30,220 nucleotides of DNA from Neoechinorhynchus agilis (GCA_051530055.1 JBMGUZ010000032.1:1-30220); one strand, 5' to 3'; shown: positions 19,924 through 28,800, counted from the stretch's first letter. Translations and numbers: made by a program. Notes: a model not told the origin generated them from the sequence alone.

Positions 19924-22900
19924 CTTCGAGTTGATGTCTATTCTCAATGGCGAATTGTAACACATTCGAATTTTATTGAACTGTTCATTGCGAATTTTCA
20001 AGCCTCAGCCCTTCGAGTGGATGTGTATTCTCAATAGCGAATTGTAACACATTCGAGTTTTACTGAACTCTTCGTTGCGAATTTTCAAGGCCACAGCCCA
20101 TCGAGTGGATGTCTATTCTCAATGGCGAATTGTAACACATTCGAATTTTATTGAACTGTTCATTGCGAATTTTCAATACCTCAGCCCTTCGAGTGGATGT
20201 GTATTCTCAATGGCGAATTGTAACACACTCGAGTTTTACTGAACTCTTCATTGCGAATTTTCAAGGCCACAGCCCATCGAGTGGATGTCTATTCTCAATG
20301 GAGAATTGTAACACATTCGAGTTTTACTGAACTCTTCATTGCGAATTTTCAAGGCCTCAGCCCTTCGAGTGGATGTGTATTCTCAATGGCGAATTGTAAC
20401 ACACTCGAGTTTTACTGAACTCTTCATTGCGAATTTTCAAGGCCTCAGCCGTTCGAACTGATGTGTAATCTCAATAGCGAATTGTAACACCCTCGAGTTT
20501 TGTTGAACTCTTCATTGCGAATTTTCAAGCCTCAGCCCTCCGAGTGGATGTGTATTCTCAATGGCGAATTGTAACACATTCGAATTTTATTGAACTGTTC
20601 ATTGCGAATTTTCAATACCTCAGCCCTTCGAGTGGATGTGTATTCTCAATGGCGAATTGTAACACATTCGAGTTTTACTGAACTCTTCATTGCGAATTTT
20701 CAAGGCCACAGCCCATCGAGTGGATGTGTATTCTCAATAGCGAATTGTAACACACTCGAGTTTTATTGAACTCTTCATTGCGAATTTTCAAGGCCTCAGC
20801 CCTTCGAGTGGATGTGTCTCAATAACGGAGTGTAACACACTCGAGTTTTATTGAACTCTTCATTGCGAATTTTCAGACCTCAACCCAATTGGATGTCTAT
20901 TCTCAATGAATTGTAACACACTCGAGTTTTATGACTCTTCATTGCGAATTTTCAAGGCCACAGCCCTTCGAGTGGATGTGTATTCTCAATAGCGAATTGT
21001 AACACCCTCGAGTTTTATTGAACTCTTCATTGCGAATTTTCAAGGCCACAGCCCTTCGAGTGGATGTGTATTCTAAATAGCGAATTGTAACACCCTCGAG
21101 TTTTATTGAACTCTTCATTGCGAATTTTCAAGGCCCTCCAACCTCGAGTGGTGCTATTATTCTCAATAGCGAATTGTAACACACTCGAGTTTTACTGAAC
21201 TCTTCATTGCGAATTTTCAAGGCCACAGCCCATCGAGTGGATGTCTATTCTCAATGGCGAATTGTAACACATTCGAGTTTTACTGAACTCTTCATTGCTA
21301 ATTTTCAAGGCCTCAGCCCTTCGAGTGGATGTGTATTCTCAATGGCGAATTGTAACACACTCGAGTTTTACTGAACTCTTCATTGCGAATTTTCAAGGCC
21401 ACAGCCCATCGAGTGGATGTGTATTCTCAATAGCGAATTGTAACACATTCGAGTTTTACTGAACTCTTCGTTGCGAATTTTCAAGGCCACAGCCCATCGA
21501 GTGGATGTGTATTCTCAATAGCGAATTGTAACACATTCGAGTTTTACTGAACTCTTCGTTGCGAATTTTCAAGGCCACAGCCCATCAAGTAGATGTGTAT
21601 TCTCAATGGCGAATTGTAACACCCTCGAGTTTTATTGAACTCTTTATTGCGAATTTTCAAGCCTCAGCCCTCCTTGTGGATGTGTATTCTCAATAGCGAA
21701 TTGTAACACACTCGAGTTTTACTGAACTCTTCATTGCGAATTTTCAAGGCCACAGCCCATCGAGTGGATGTCTATTCTCAATGGCGAATTGTAACACATT
21801 CGAGTTTTACTGAACTCTTCATTGCTAATTTTCAAGGCCTCAGCCCTTCGAGTGGATGTGTATTCTCACAACGTTGCAACACATACTCACGAGGATTTAC
21901 TGAACTTCTTGCCGGTAGAATTTTCAGAATGCACAGCCCATCGAGTGGATGTCTATTCTCGGCGAATTGTAACACATTAGAGTTTTATTGAACTGTTCAT
22001 TGCAAATTTTAGCCTCAACCCTTCGAGTGGATGTGTATTCTCAATAATAGCGAATTGTAACACATTCGAGTTTTGCTGAACTCGGTGCGAATTTTCAAGG
22101 CCACAGCCATTCGAGTGGTGTCTATTCTCAATGGTGTAACCCATTCGAATTTTATTGAACTGTTCATTACGCGTTTTCAATACCTCAGCCCTTCAGCAGT
22201 GAGTGTATTCTCAATTGCGAATTGTAACACACTCGAGTTTTACTGAACTCTTCATTGGGAATTTTCAAGGCCACAGCCCATCGAGTGGATGTCTATTCTC
22301 AATGGCGAATTGTTACACATTCGAATTTTATTGAACTTTTCATTGCGAATTTTCAAGCCTCAGCCCTTCGAGTGGATGTGTATTCTCAATAGCGAATTGT
22401 AACACACTCGAATTTTATTGAACTCTTCATTGCGAATTTTCAAGGCCACAGCCCATCGAGTGGATGTCTATTCTCAATGGCGAATTGTAACACATTCGAA
22501 TTTCATTGAACTGTTCATTGCGAATTTTCAATACCTCAGCCCTTCGAGTGGATGTGTATTCTCAATGGCGAATTGTAACACACTCGAGTTTTATTGAACT
22601 CTTCATTGCGAATTTTCAAGGCCACAGCCCTTCGAGTGGATGTGTATTCTCAATGGCGAATTGCAACACACTCGAGTTTTACTGAACTATTCATTGCGAA
22701 TTTTCTAGGCCTCAGCCCTTCGAGTGGATGTGTATTCTCAATGGCGAATTGTAACACATTCGAATTTTATTGAACTCTTCATTGCGAATTTTCAAGGCCA
22801 CAGCCCATCGAGTGGATGTCTATTCTCAATGGCGAATTGTAACACATTCGAATTTTATTGAACTGTTCATTGCGAATTTTCAATACCTCAGCCCTTCGAG

Positions 22901-24034
22901 TGGATGTGTATTCTCAATAGCGAATTGTAACACACTCGAGTTTTACTGAACTCTTCATTGGGAATTTTTAAGGCCACAGCCCATCGAGTGGATGTCTATT
23001 CTCAATGGCGAATTGTTACACATTCGAATTTTATTGAACTTTTCATTGCGAATTTTCAAGCCTCAGCCCTTCGAGTGGATGTCTATTCTCAATGGCGAAT
23101 TGTAACACATTCGAATTTTATTGAACTGTTCATTGCGAATTTTCAATACCTCAGCCCTTCGAGTGGATGTGTATTCTCAATAGCGAATTGTAACACACTC
23201 GAGTTTTACTGAACTCTTCATTGGGAATTTTGAAGGCCACCATCGAGTGGATGTCTATTCTCAATGGCGAATTGTAACACACTCGAGTTTTACTGAACTC
23301 TTCATTGCGAATTTTCAAGCCTCAGCCCTTCGAGTGGATGTGTATTCTCAATGGCGAATTGTAACACATTCGAATTTTATTGAACTCTTCATTGCGAATT
23401 TTCTAGGCCTCAGCCCTTCGAGTGGATGTGTATTCTCAATAGCGAATTGTAACACACTCGAGTTTTATTGAACTCTTCATTGCGAATTTTCAAGCCTCAA
23501 CCCTTCGAGTGGATGTGTATTCTCAATAGCGAATTGTAACACACTCGAATTTTATTGAACTCTTCGTTGCGAATTTTCAATACCTCAGCTCTTCGAGTGA
23601 ATGTGTATTCTCAATGGCGAAGTGTAACACACTCGAGTTTTATTGAACTCTTCATTGCGAATTTTGTAGGCCTCAGCCCTTCGAGTGGATGTGTATTCTC
23701 AATAGCGAATTGTAACACCCTCGAGTTTTATTGAACTCTTCATTGCGAATTTTCAAGCCTCAGCCCTCCGAGTGGACTTGTATTCTCAATAGCGAATTGT
23801 AACACACTCGAGTTTTACTGAACTCTTCATTGCGAATTTTCAAGGCATCAGCCCTTCGAGTGGATGTGTATTATCAATGGGGAATTGTAACACACTCGAG
23901 TTTTATTGAACTCTTCATTGCGAATTTTCAAGGCCTCAGCCCTTCGAGTGGATGTGTATTCTCAATTGCGAATTGTAACACACTCGAGTTTTATTGAACT
24001 CTTCATTGTGAATTTTCAAGGCCTCAGCCTCCTT
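19924..24034. repeat. Second satellite: ~88-bp tandem array, about 47 units, partly dimeric
   Basis: Units of 87-88 bp run head to tail (ATCGAG/TTCGAG at 19925, 20012, 20100). Landmarks are CGAGTGGATGT, CTCAATGGCGAATTG, TAACACA, GAACTCTTCATTG and GCGAATTTTCAAGGCC. On the left side two subtypes alternate: CCCATCGAG with GTCTATTC, and CCCTTCGAG with GTGTATTC, giving a ~176-bp dimer. Damaged units cluster near 20810-20940, 21130-21160 and 21860-22200. Open frames inside (21734, 22958, 23247) are by-products of the repeat. I see no convincing similarity to the 152-bp satellite or to any gene in the window. Confidence 0.96.
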
Positions 24035-24161
24035 CCCAAGCGTCTAGAAATGGAGGCTACCAATCCATTTTTAGATGCTTGAGAAGGAGGCTGAGGCCTT
24101 GAAAATTCGCAAGGTTGACTTCAATAAAACTTGAGTGTGTTACAATTGGCCGTTGAGAATA
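23957..24161. repeat. Palindromic end of the second satellite: two 98-nt inverted arms
   Basis: The last satellite unit runs into non-satellite sequence (CCTCCTTCCCAAGCGTCTAG). The whole 98-nt block (23957-24054) is then repeated inverted at 24064-24161 with only a 9-nt spacer (GGCTACCAA). The outer half of each arm is satellite and the inner half is unique. The right arm has diverged slightly (CTTGAGTGTG against CTCGAGTGTG). This is the only inverted satellite unit I found, and it marks the array edge. Confidence 0.85.
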
Positions 24162-24289
24162 AAGAAATATGTATGAATATAAGGATTTGCTTTTTTGAGT
24201 ATTCAAGTGAATATCCCTTACACGGCTTATTATTTTAATTCGACTCACAGCCCACCGATTCATTGGTCAGGCAATTTATTCCCACAGGT

Positions 24290-24384
24290 CCTTAAATACA
24301 ACCCAAGGAAGCAGAGCTCATCAGTGAGTTCCCTTCACTCCTTAGCGATATTTAATCAATTTTTGTTATGAGTCATCGGCGACC
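24290..24384 (+). mobile_element. SINE-like core, copy 1
   Basis: This stretch shares with 24607-24673 and 27511-27604 the core GACTCATC(A/C)GTGAGTT (here AGCTCATCAGTGAGTT), followed by CCCTTCACTCC, TTAGCGATATTT and GAGTCATCGGCG. Downstream GGCTCAGGG (24410-24418) also recurs near the 3' end of the insertion at 27380-27749, so copy 1 probably extends to about 24430. I know the family only from these copies and cannot name it. Confidence 0.6.
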
Positions 24385-24402
24385 GTTAAGGAGAGGGGAG
24401 GG

Positions 24403-24609
24403 ACCGAATGGCTCAGGGCATACCAAAATCAATTGGCTGTGTGCCCAAGAAATCAGCCGTGTAATAACCACTTCAAAAAACTCAAGACCGTTAATTTTAT
24501 CGTTTGTGTGTAACTTGCCGGTTAAATTTAAATCGTTGAAGTAATTATTACACTGCTGATTTCTTTGGCACTCGGCCAATCGATTTCGGTATGTCCTGAG
24601 CCATTCGGT
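24403..24609. repeat. Long fold-back between two SINE-like cores
   Basis: Arms 24403-24476 and 24536-24609 (74 nt each) are inverted copies, 65 of 74 bases paired by my count, around a 59-nt spacer. Both arms contain GAATGGCTCAGG, AAGAAATCAGC and GTGTAATAA. SINE-like cores sit on both sides, both in plus orientation. An inverted pair of SINE 3' parts or a composite fold-back element would explain this. Open frames crossing it (24373-24633, minus) have no family resemblance. Confidence 0.75.
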
Positions 24610-24673
24610 AAATCCCGAGGAAACGGGACTCATCAGTGAGTTTCTTTTGATTATGCATCATCGGCGATTGTGG
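24607..24673 (+). mobile_element. SINE-like core, copy 2
   Basis: Contains GGGACTCATCAGTGAGTTTC and then CATCATCGGCGATTG, matching copies 1 and 3 in order and orientation. It lacks the AGCGATATTT segment and is shorter than the others. Confidence 0.55.
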
Positions 24674-24710
24674 ATTGTAAAGCCATTTAATCTTACGGAA
24701 TGTACAAAAC

Positions 24711-24997
24711 ATTGAAAGTTCTTTTATTTGCAATGCGTTTCCTTCAACGGGTTTTCAACAATACCAACGGTCCAGATGAACATATTTCTGAAAGGATTAA
24801 TTTCATTAATTCAATATTTTGTTCGTCTCGAGGCGGAGATAAGACAAAATAAGGATTTTCGTTTCCCACTCTGACCTTTGGAATTGAAAGTTCTTTTATT
24901 TGGAATGTGTTTGCTTCAGCGGATTTTCAACAGTACCAATGGTCCAGATGAACGTATTTCTAAAAAGATTAATTTTATTAATTCAATATTTCGTCCG
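24711..24997. repeat. Direct repeat pair, ~115 bp, offset 172 bp
   Basis: 24711-24827 and 24883-24997 are diverged direct copies. Both begin ATTGAAAGTTCTTTTATTTG and share GGTCCAGATGAAC and TTAATTCAATATTT. Nothing coding is seen in them. Confidence 0.8.
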
Positions 24998-25087
24998 TAT
25001 CGTCCGACTTCTTCACTTCTAAAAGGTAGGTTACAGTGGCTATAAGTCCGAAGAGACGGACGAAGTATTGAATTAATAAAATTAATC
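24967..25087. repeat. Inverted repeat with 44-nt arms
   Basis: Arms 24967-25010 and 25044-25087 surround a 33-nt spacer. The outer 31 nt match at 30 of 31 positions, beginning GATTAATTTTATTAATTC. The left arm is the end of the second direct-repeat copy (24883-24997), so an inverted duplication followed the direct one, or this is a small hairpin element. Confidence 0.8.
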
Positions 25088-25185
25088 AGTATTTTCTCAA
25101 TCACCAAACAAAATATACCCATGAACAGTTTCCTGTGAGAGTGCAATCTTTATGAATCACGAGCTTGACACCCATTGTTTATAAA

Positions 25186-25210
25186 TACAGTAGAACGTCG
25201 TTCATCCGAG
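25186..25210 (+). mobile_element. Possible left terminal inverted repeat of a pogo/Tigger-like DNA element
   Basis: TA followed by CAGTAGAACGTCGTTCATCC resembles the CAGT...CTCG..TATCCG ends of pogo/Tigger-type (Tc1/mariner superfamily) elements. An inverted counterpart occurs at 28440-28460 (18 of 23 bases by eye, counting flanks). No transposase is visible between them apart from the LINE, so this is tentative. Confidence 0.3.
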
Positions 25211-25317
25211 TGAATTGGGACCGAACACCATTGCGATAAAAGATTTTTTTCAGATTTTTTTTTCGTTTGAAGATTTTTGAAATTCAATCAATCTTCATTT
25301 CTCGACAATTAACACAC

Positions 25318-25908
25318 TCACCACCTCCCGCCGAATTTCAGCTTTTGTCCTTCCTCGACCGTCGCCATCACGCTGTCAGCATTGCCTCGTTGTACTGCCA
25401 GCGAGATATTTTGTCGAAGGAATACACCTGCTCTTGAGTCTCCGGTTGCTTCCATCAATTTCTTCGAGACATCCTGGAGCAGAGAGAGTGCCGAGCTGCC
25501 GAGCGCTCCATACGTCTCTACCTCAAAGGGGACAAAATAGTGAGCCCTCGATAACTGAATATATTTCCGTATTTTCCTCCCTTCCGCTGCACTGGCGGCA
25601 CCACCGGCGATTTCGAGGGAGTAGCGGATGTTGCTGGCTGCAAGGGTATCCACACACGCGGCGTCCCAGAGAAGGCATTTGCCCTCCCGCCACGGGAAGA
25701 CCGAAATTCCATCGGGCCTACGGACGTCTAGTCGACAAAGGTGGGCGGGTTCCAGGATGTCCGGGAAGTTCGTCGTTCTCAACGCCCGAGAAATTGCGTT
25801 ATTGATTTCAGAATGGCGTGAGAACCTTCCTCCTGACCTTCTGCAGACGAGACCGTGTCGCCCGAAAGCATAACCAAAGACCCACATCGACAGCGATGGG
25901 GCGTGCAT
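25318..25908 (-). pseudogene. LINE C-terminal part: zinc knuckle and restriction-like endonuclease-type segment
   Basis: The frame reads FGRHGLVC, RFSRHSEINNAISRAL, LEPAHLCRLDVRRPDGIS, WREGKCLLWDAACVDT, then AHYFVPFEVETYGALG, SKKLMEATGDSRAG and NISLAVQRGNADSV. The first two cysteines of the knuckle (CRCG) lie in the upstream frame ending at 25779, so a frameshift near 25860-25905 splits the knuckle. RPD and the D of WD fit the PD-(D/E)xK-like signature of restriction-like LINE endonucleases. The same order appears in the fragments at 18080-18735 and 28475-28800. Confidence 0.85.
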
Positions 25909-26669
25909 ATCGGGAGACCAAGTCTTAAGGATACTGAGATCCTCGTTACCTCATCAGTAAGAAGAGTTCCCACTGATGCCAGAGGAACAGCCTCCAACCA
26001 CGCCCCAGATTCTCGTGTTGAAACTGCCAACAGTCTAGCTCGGACGACCCTATCGCGAGAACCTGAAAGTAGAGAGCTGTGAGCTCTCGCGACAAGAGGT
26101 CCGTCCCAGATCGACAGTCTGAGGCCATTCACGGGAACATGGTTAGCGCCTGTCTGCTGGCACCATTTTTCAACTGCCACCACGAAATCCCGGTCAAGAC
26201 ATAACTTTTCCTTCAAAATTTTCTTCGATGCTGGTAGGCTCCCCTCAAACGATCCAAGAAAGGCCGGCAAAGCAAGGTCGACTAGTGCCCGAATTCCCAA
26301 TCCCCCAGATGACACAGGCAAAGAAGCTTGTCGCCACGCCTCATCTGAGAGCTGGACATTTAAAATACGCTCGAGACAAGCCCTCACTTTATCGTCCAGC
26401 TTTGCCAATCCTTTTGTGTGTTTGAAAAATGTTGCTGTGCGAACCTTGTACAATAAATTGGGGATGAAGAGCGCGTTCTTCATGAGAAACAAGGCTTCAT
26501 CCGAGAGAGCGCTCATTCTTTCGCACAGCAACGAAAGTTTCGGTATGATCTGACCGATCTCATCTTCCACATTTGAATCGAAGACGCAACTGCCCAGGAG
26601 GCTGAGTTGCTCCCGAGTCACGAGTTTAAGACCTGGAGCTACGGCCTTTGACTTTGGCGGCGTCTCCAA
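25779..26669 (-). pseudogene. LINE middle part downstream of the reverse transcriptase palm
   Basis: This frame overlaps the RT frame by 44 bases and continues the protein in another frame (LKLVTREQLSLLGSCVF, MKNALFIPNLLYKVRTATFF, LPVSSGGLGIRALVDLALPAFLGS). It ends in ISVSLRLGLPICTPHRCRCG, the start of the knuckle. Such thumb/linker segments (GGLGIR, ALPAFLGS) are usual between palm and knuckle in this family. It is one of three consecutive broken frames of the same element. Confidence 0.85.
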
Positions 26670-27379
26670 TATTCAATACAAGGAGCTCACATTTTCCAGC
26701 ATTGAGCTCAATGCCCATCTTAGAGGTCTCCCTAATCAGCGTCTCCAAATCGCGCAGTACAACGGAGGGATCACCTCCGAGCGTAACGTCATCCAAGTAC
26801 CAAGCGTTGAAGCTGGAATGGAGAGAATGCGCTATTGGATTTACTGTTAGGGAGAATGCGATTGGACCGAGGGGATCTCCTTGCTGCACTCCTATTTCGG
26901 ACCAAATGAGGTGGTCTTCGAAAAGCGAAGGAATCGCCGTCCCGTAGGCATTGAGAAAATACTGGAAGGCTTCTGGTGCGTGATCCATAATTGCGCAGAA
27001 CATGGTTTCTCTATTGAGAGAGTTAAAGGCGTTCCGAAAATCGCACTTAAGAAACGGCTCTGAGCTTCTCGTAGCAAAGTTTCGGAGCGAGTGGACAATA
27101 GCTTCCGCCCCGCAGGATGCGCAGCAGCGCAGTTGGACTGGACGAAGTTGCTGTCCGGTTTTCTCTGTATTTCGTTTGCAGAGAATTTTTCCTGCGAGTC
27201 GGCGTATCGTCGAAGATACGGCGATGGGACGGATCCCACCTTCTTTTTTTGTGAGCGCACACAATGAGGCTCCGAAAAATAGGTCCTTTGCAACGGGGTT
27301 CAGGTCTTCTCCAGTCAGGCGGTCGACTATTCGAGAAAGCGCACTTTCTGGAGAGAACTGCTTCACCAGTTGAAAAGGA
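26626..27379 (-). pseudogene. LINE reverse transcriptase domain
   Basis: Motifs are clear: LCALTKKEGGIRPIAVSST with IRRLAGK (fingers), FLKCDFRNAFNSLNR (motif A with the catalytic aspartate), GVQQGDPLGPIAFSL (motif B), FNAWYLDDVTLGG (motif C, YLDD) and MGIELNAGKCELL (motif D/E). All key catalytic residues are kept. The open frame formally begins at 27387, inside the SINE-like insertion. LINE sequence proper starts at the target duplication at 27379. Confidence 0.92.
27368..27379. repeat. Left target-site duplication of the SINE-like insertion
   Basis: AGTTGAAAAGGA at 27368-27379 is identical to 27750-27761, which follows the A-rich tail of the insertion. Removing one copy plus the insert gives continuous LINE coding sequence on the minus strand (KDMMSFSTGEA), which supports the duplication. 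Confidence 0.9.
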
Positions 27380-27749
27380 TCATTCAATTTTAGACAATCC
27401 CTTTCTTGTCCGGCTTATTTATTTAGGCATAAAGCCAAACCAATTACATCAGAGAAGTGGTGTAACCACATAGTCTCTAATGCACGGTTAAGAGTTTGTA
27501 CATTCCTCCGGATCCTCAGATACCTCCAGGAGGCGGGACTCATCCGTGAGTTTCCTCCCTTCAGCGGTATTTCGTCCCCTTTGGCTGTGCGTCATTGGTG
27601 GTAACGGATTCGAACCACTTGACCCCTAATCGGGATCATGGGCATTAGTCCACTTGACCACCTCGACACAACTACGAAATGTCAAACCCAGCCAGTTCAT
27701 CGGCTCAGGGATAGCGCCGTGTTCAAAAATAAAAATAAAAATAAAAAAA
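27380..27749 (+). mobile_element. 370-bp SINE-like insertion in the LINE, A-rich tail, 12-bp target duplications
   Basis: The insert starts TCATTCAATTTTAG and ends in a tail of AAAAAT repeats and A8 (27724-27749), so its RNA sense is plus. It carries the SINE-like core also found at 24290 and 24607 (27511-27604), a tRNA-like segment in antisense (27597-27667), and GGCTCAGGG near the 3' end as in copy 1. Twelve-base direct repeats flank it exactly. The tail and duplications fit LINE-machinery retrotransposition. It is younger than the host LINE copy. Confidence 0.85.
27597..27667 (-). other. tRNA-like segment (A and B boxes) within the SINE-like insertion
   Basis: On the minus strand GTCGAGG is followed by the A box TGGTCAAGTGG and, 31 nt later, the B box GGTTCGAATCC with a TTCGAAT loop and an AGTGG/CCGTT stem. 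The start resembles eukaryotic tRNA-Ser (GACGAGGTGGCCGAGTGG). The acceptor 3' strand does not pair and no sound anticodon stem forms, so this is a relic, not a working tRNA. It runs opposite to the A-rich tail. Confidence 0.6.
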
Positions 27750-27761
27750 AGTTGAAAAGGA
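27750..27761. repeat. Right target-site duplication of the SINE-like insertion
   Basis: AGTTGAAAAGGA directly follows the A-rich tail and matches 27368-27379 exactly. Confidence 0.9.
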
Positions 27762-27769
27762 CATCATGT

Positions 27770-28273
27770 CCTTTAGTGCTGAGGCCTTAGTCCGTCAAGC
27801 CCGTGACCGCACCATTTGCAAAAGTTGAGATGGCCTTTTTTTATGTCTGAAATTTGAGTGGGCGTCCTGTCTTGTATGGGAGGAGATGGAATTTCAAAAC
27901 TTCCGCTACTGCATGGGTGCTTCGACCGGAGCATTTGTAGCGTCTCGCTGTCTCCTTTTGCGAAACTGTCGGAGGATGACAATAACCGAACAGCCCCCCG
28001 AACATCCCCGTCCGCAAGCTTCGAAGAGACACGCTCAGTCAGTGATCGTTTTGAAAAACGGCAGCGAAACTCTTCCTTCGTGCGTCCCTTACGAACCTCG
28101 CGGAGATTCCTTTCAAAATTGTTAAATATTTGTTCAAAGGAGACGAACCTTCCCTTGATTGTAGATGTCAAAGACACCCCAGAATCACCGCTGTTGCAGA
28201 GGACTAAGGGCGGGAAAGCGAAGAGCCGTGTCCATGAAGGCGCACAGTTCGTTTGCAGGTAATCGTTGAGCAA
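27770..28273 (-). pseudogene. LINE N-terminal region
   Basis: The frame reads SWTRLFAFPPLVL, GVSLTSTIKGR, then RVSSKLADGDVRGAVRLLSS, TLQMLRSKHP and finally GLDGLRPQH. I recall these as conserved upstream blocks of this LINE family, with the GLDGLRPQH block normally followed by LKDM. Here a one-base loss right after it changes frame (TAA, AGG, ACA where LKDM would follow), a few bases before the SINE-like insertion. No DNA-binding zinc finger is evident at the start, so the element is probably 5'-truncated. Confidence 0.75.
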
Positions 28274-28439
28274 TTACCCAAGCTGAACTGCAGATATCAA
28301 AGTTCTTAACATGCTGGAAAGCGGCTTAGAAAAAAATTCGGATAGAGTTACATAATTCTGCCTTTATTGTTTAAAATAATCACTTAATTTTTTTTCGTTG
28401 CGAGGTCTGATAAAAAATATATTTGGATAATTGACGTTT

Positions 28440-28460
28440 CGGATAATCGACGTTCCGCTG
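28440..28460 (-). mobile_element. Possible right terminal inverted repeat matching 25188-25210
   Basis: On the minus strand this reads CAGCGGAACGTCGATTATCC, similar to the left candidate and to pogo/Tigger-type ends. A degenerate second copy (GACGTTTCGG on the plus strand) lies next to it. The flanking TA is not preserved. Confidence 0.3.
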
Positions 28461-28474
28461 AAATTGAACACGCT

Positions 28475-28800
28475 ACCGTCGTGGTGTATCGGTCGAATGG
28501 AACGGGAGGCAGCGTTCCCTTCCGTTGCAGGGGCAGACTTACGTTTTGTAGGAGGATTGCTCCTGATCTCGGATCGCCAGTGATTCGTCTCAGTCTCTTA
28601 GACAATTGATTGACCAGGTCCTTCGCCGCGGAACAAAACGAACCGAGTGTCTCGACTCCAAAAGTAGCAAAATAATGATTTCGACTCAAGTCGAAGTGTT
28701 TTGTCTTTTTGCGTTCCTCAGCGGCGGTTGCTGCCCCCTGATATAATGGTGGCGAATTTACCGACCTAATAGAATAAGTGGCTGCTTTTTCCGGTTCTAA
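28475..28800 (-). pseudogene. Third LINE fragment, C-terminal domain only
   Basis: Minus-strand reading gives YSIRSVNSPPLYQGAATAAEERK, then LSRNHYFATFGVETLGSF, KRLRRITGDPRSG and ILLQNVSLPLQR, parallel to the ends of the other two LINE copies (YSLEIAGGAASAAEGRK, LSRAHYFVPFEVETYG). Similarity stops after QR because of a frame change (the other frame gives GNAASV). Both the reverse transcriptase and the RPD segment are absent. It sits just 5' (minus sense) of the long element and is a separate older copy. Confidence 0.8.

Larger units (their letters stand above)
25239..28273 (-). mobile_element. Long, broken non-LTR retrotransposon (LINE) with C-terminal endonuclease-like domain
   Basis: On the minus strand this element reads, in order, an N-terminal region (28273-27770), a reverse transcriptase (27379-26640), a thumb/connection region (26640-25960) and a zinc knuckle plus RPD...WD segment (25960-25318). 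It ends in an A-rich tract (CGAAAAAAAAATCTGAAAAAAATC on the minus strand, near 25262-25239). The C-terminal layout, knuckle followed by RPD and a downstream D, is that of non-LTR elements with a restriction-like endonuclease (R2/CRE-type) rather than an AP endonuclease; the clade is not assigned. Frame changes near 27765, 26640 and 25860, plus a SINE-like insertion, make it inactive. GC content is higher than that of the flanks. Confidence 0.88.

Noticed and set aside
21734-23471. Open frames of 74-85 codons in the second satellite (HRVDVYSQWRIVTHS...).
   Set aside because: Repeat by-products of the 88-bp unit; no independent coding evidence.
1-24034. Possible relation between the 152-bp and 88-bp satellites through shared short words (TCAATG.CG, TTTATTG, TTCATTG).
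   Set aside because: The words are short, AT-rich and not in the same order or spacing; periods are unrelated.
24057-25146. Minus-strand open frames of 60-86 codons among the small repeats.
   Set aside because: They run across inverted repeats, SINE-like cores and a satellite unit, so coding is unlikely.
27511-27592. Hammerhead-ribozyme-like pieces on the minus strand: GGGAC-GAAA-TACC, CTCA-CGGATGA-GTCCC and GGTA-TC-TGAG, which could form the three helices and a near-CUGANGA core.
   Set aside because: The order of the three strands is not a circular permutation of a hammerhead, the core reads CGGATGA, and the SINE-like copies at 24290 and 24607 keep CTGATGAG but lose GAAA. Only a tandem dimer could fold properly, and none is present.
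25434-28262. Many plus-strand open frames (60-134 codons) across the LINE.
   Set aside because: Antisense shadows of the GC-richer retrotransposon coding sequence, which is fully explained on the minus strand.
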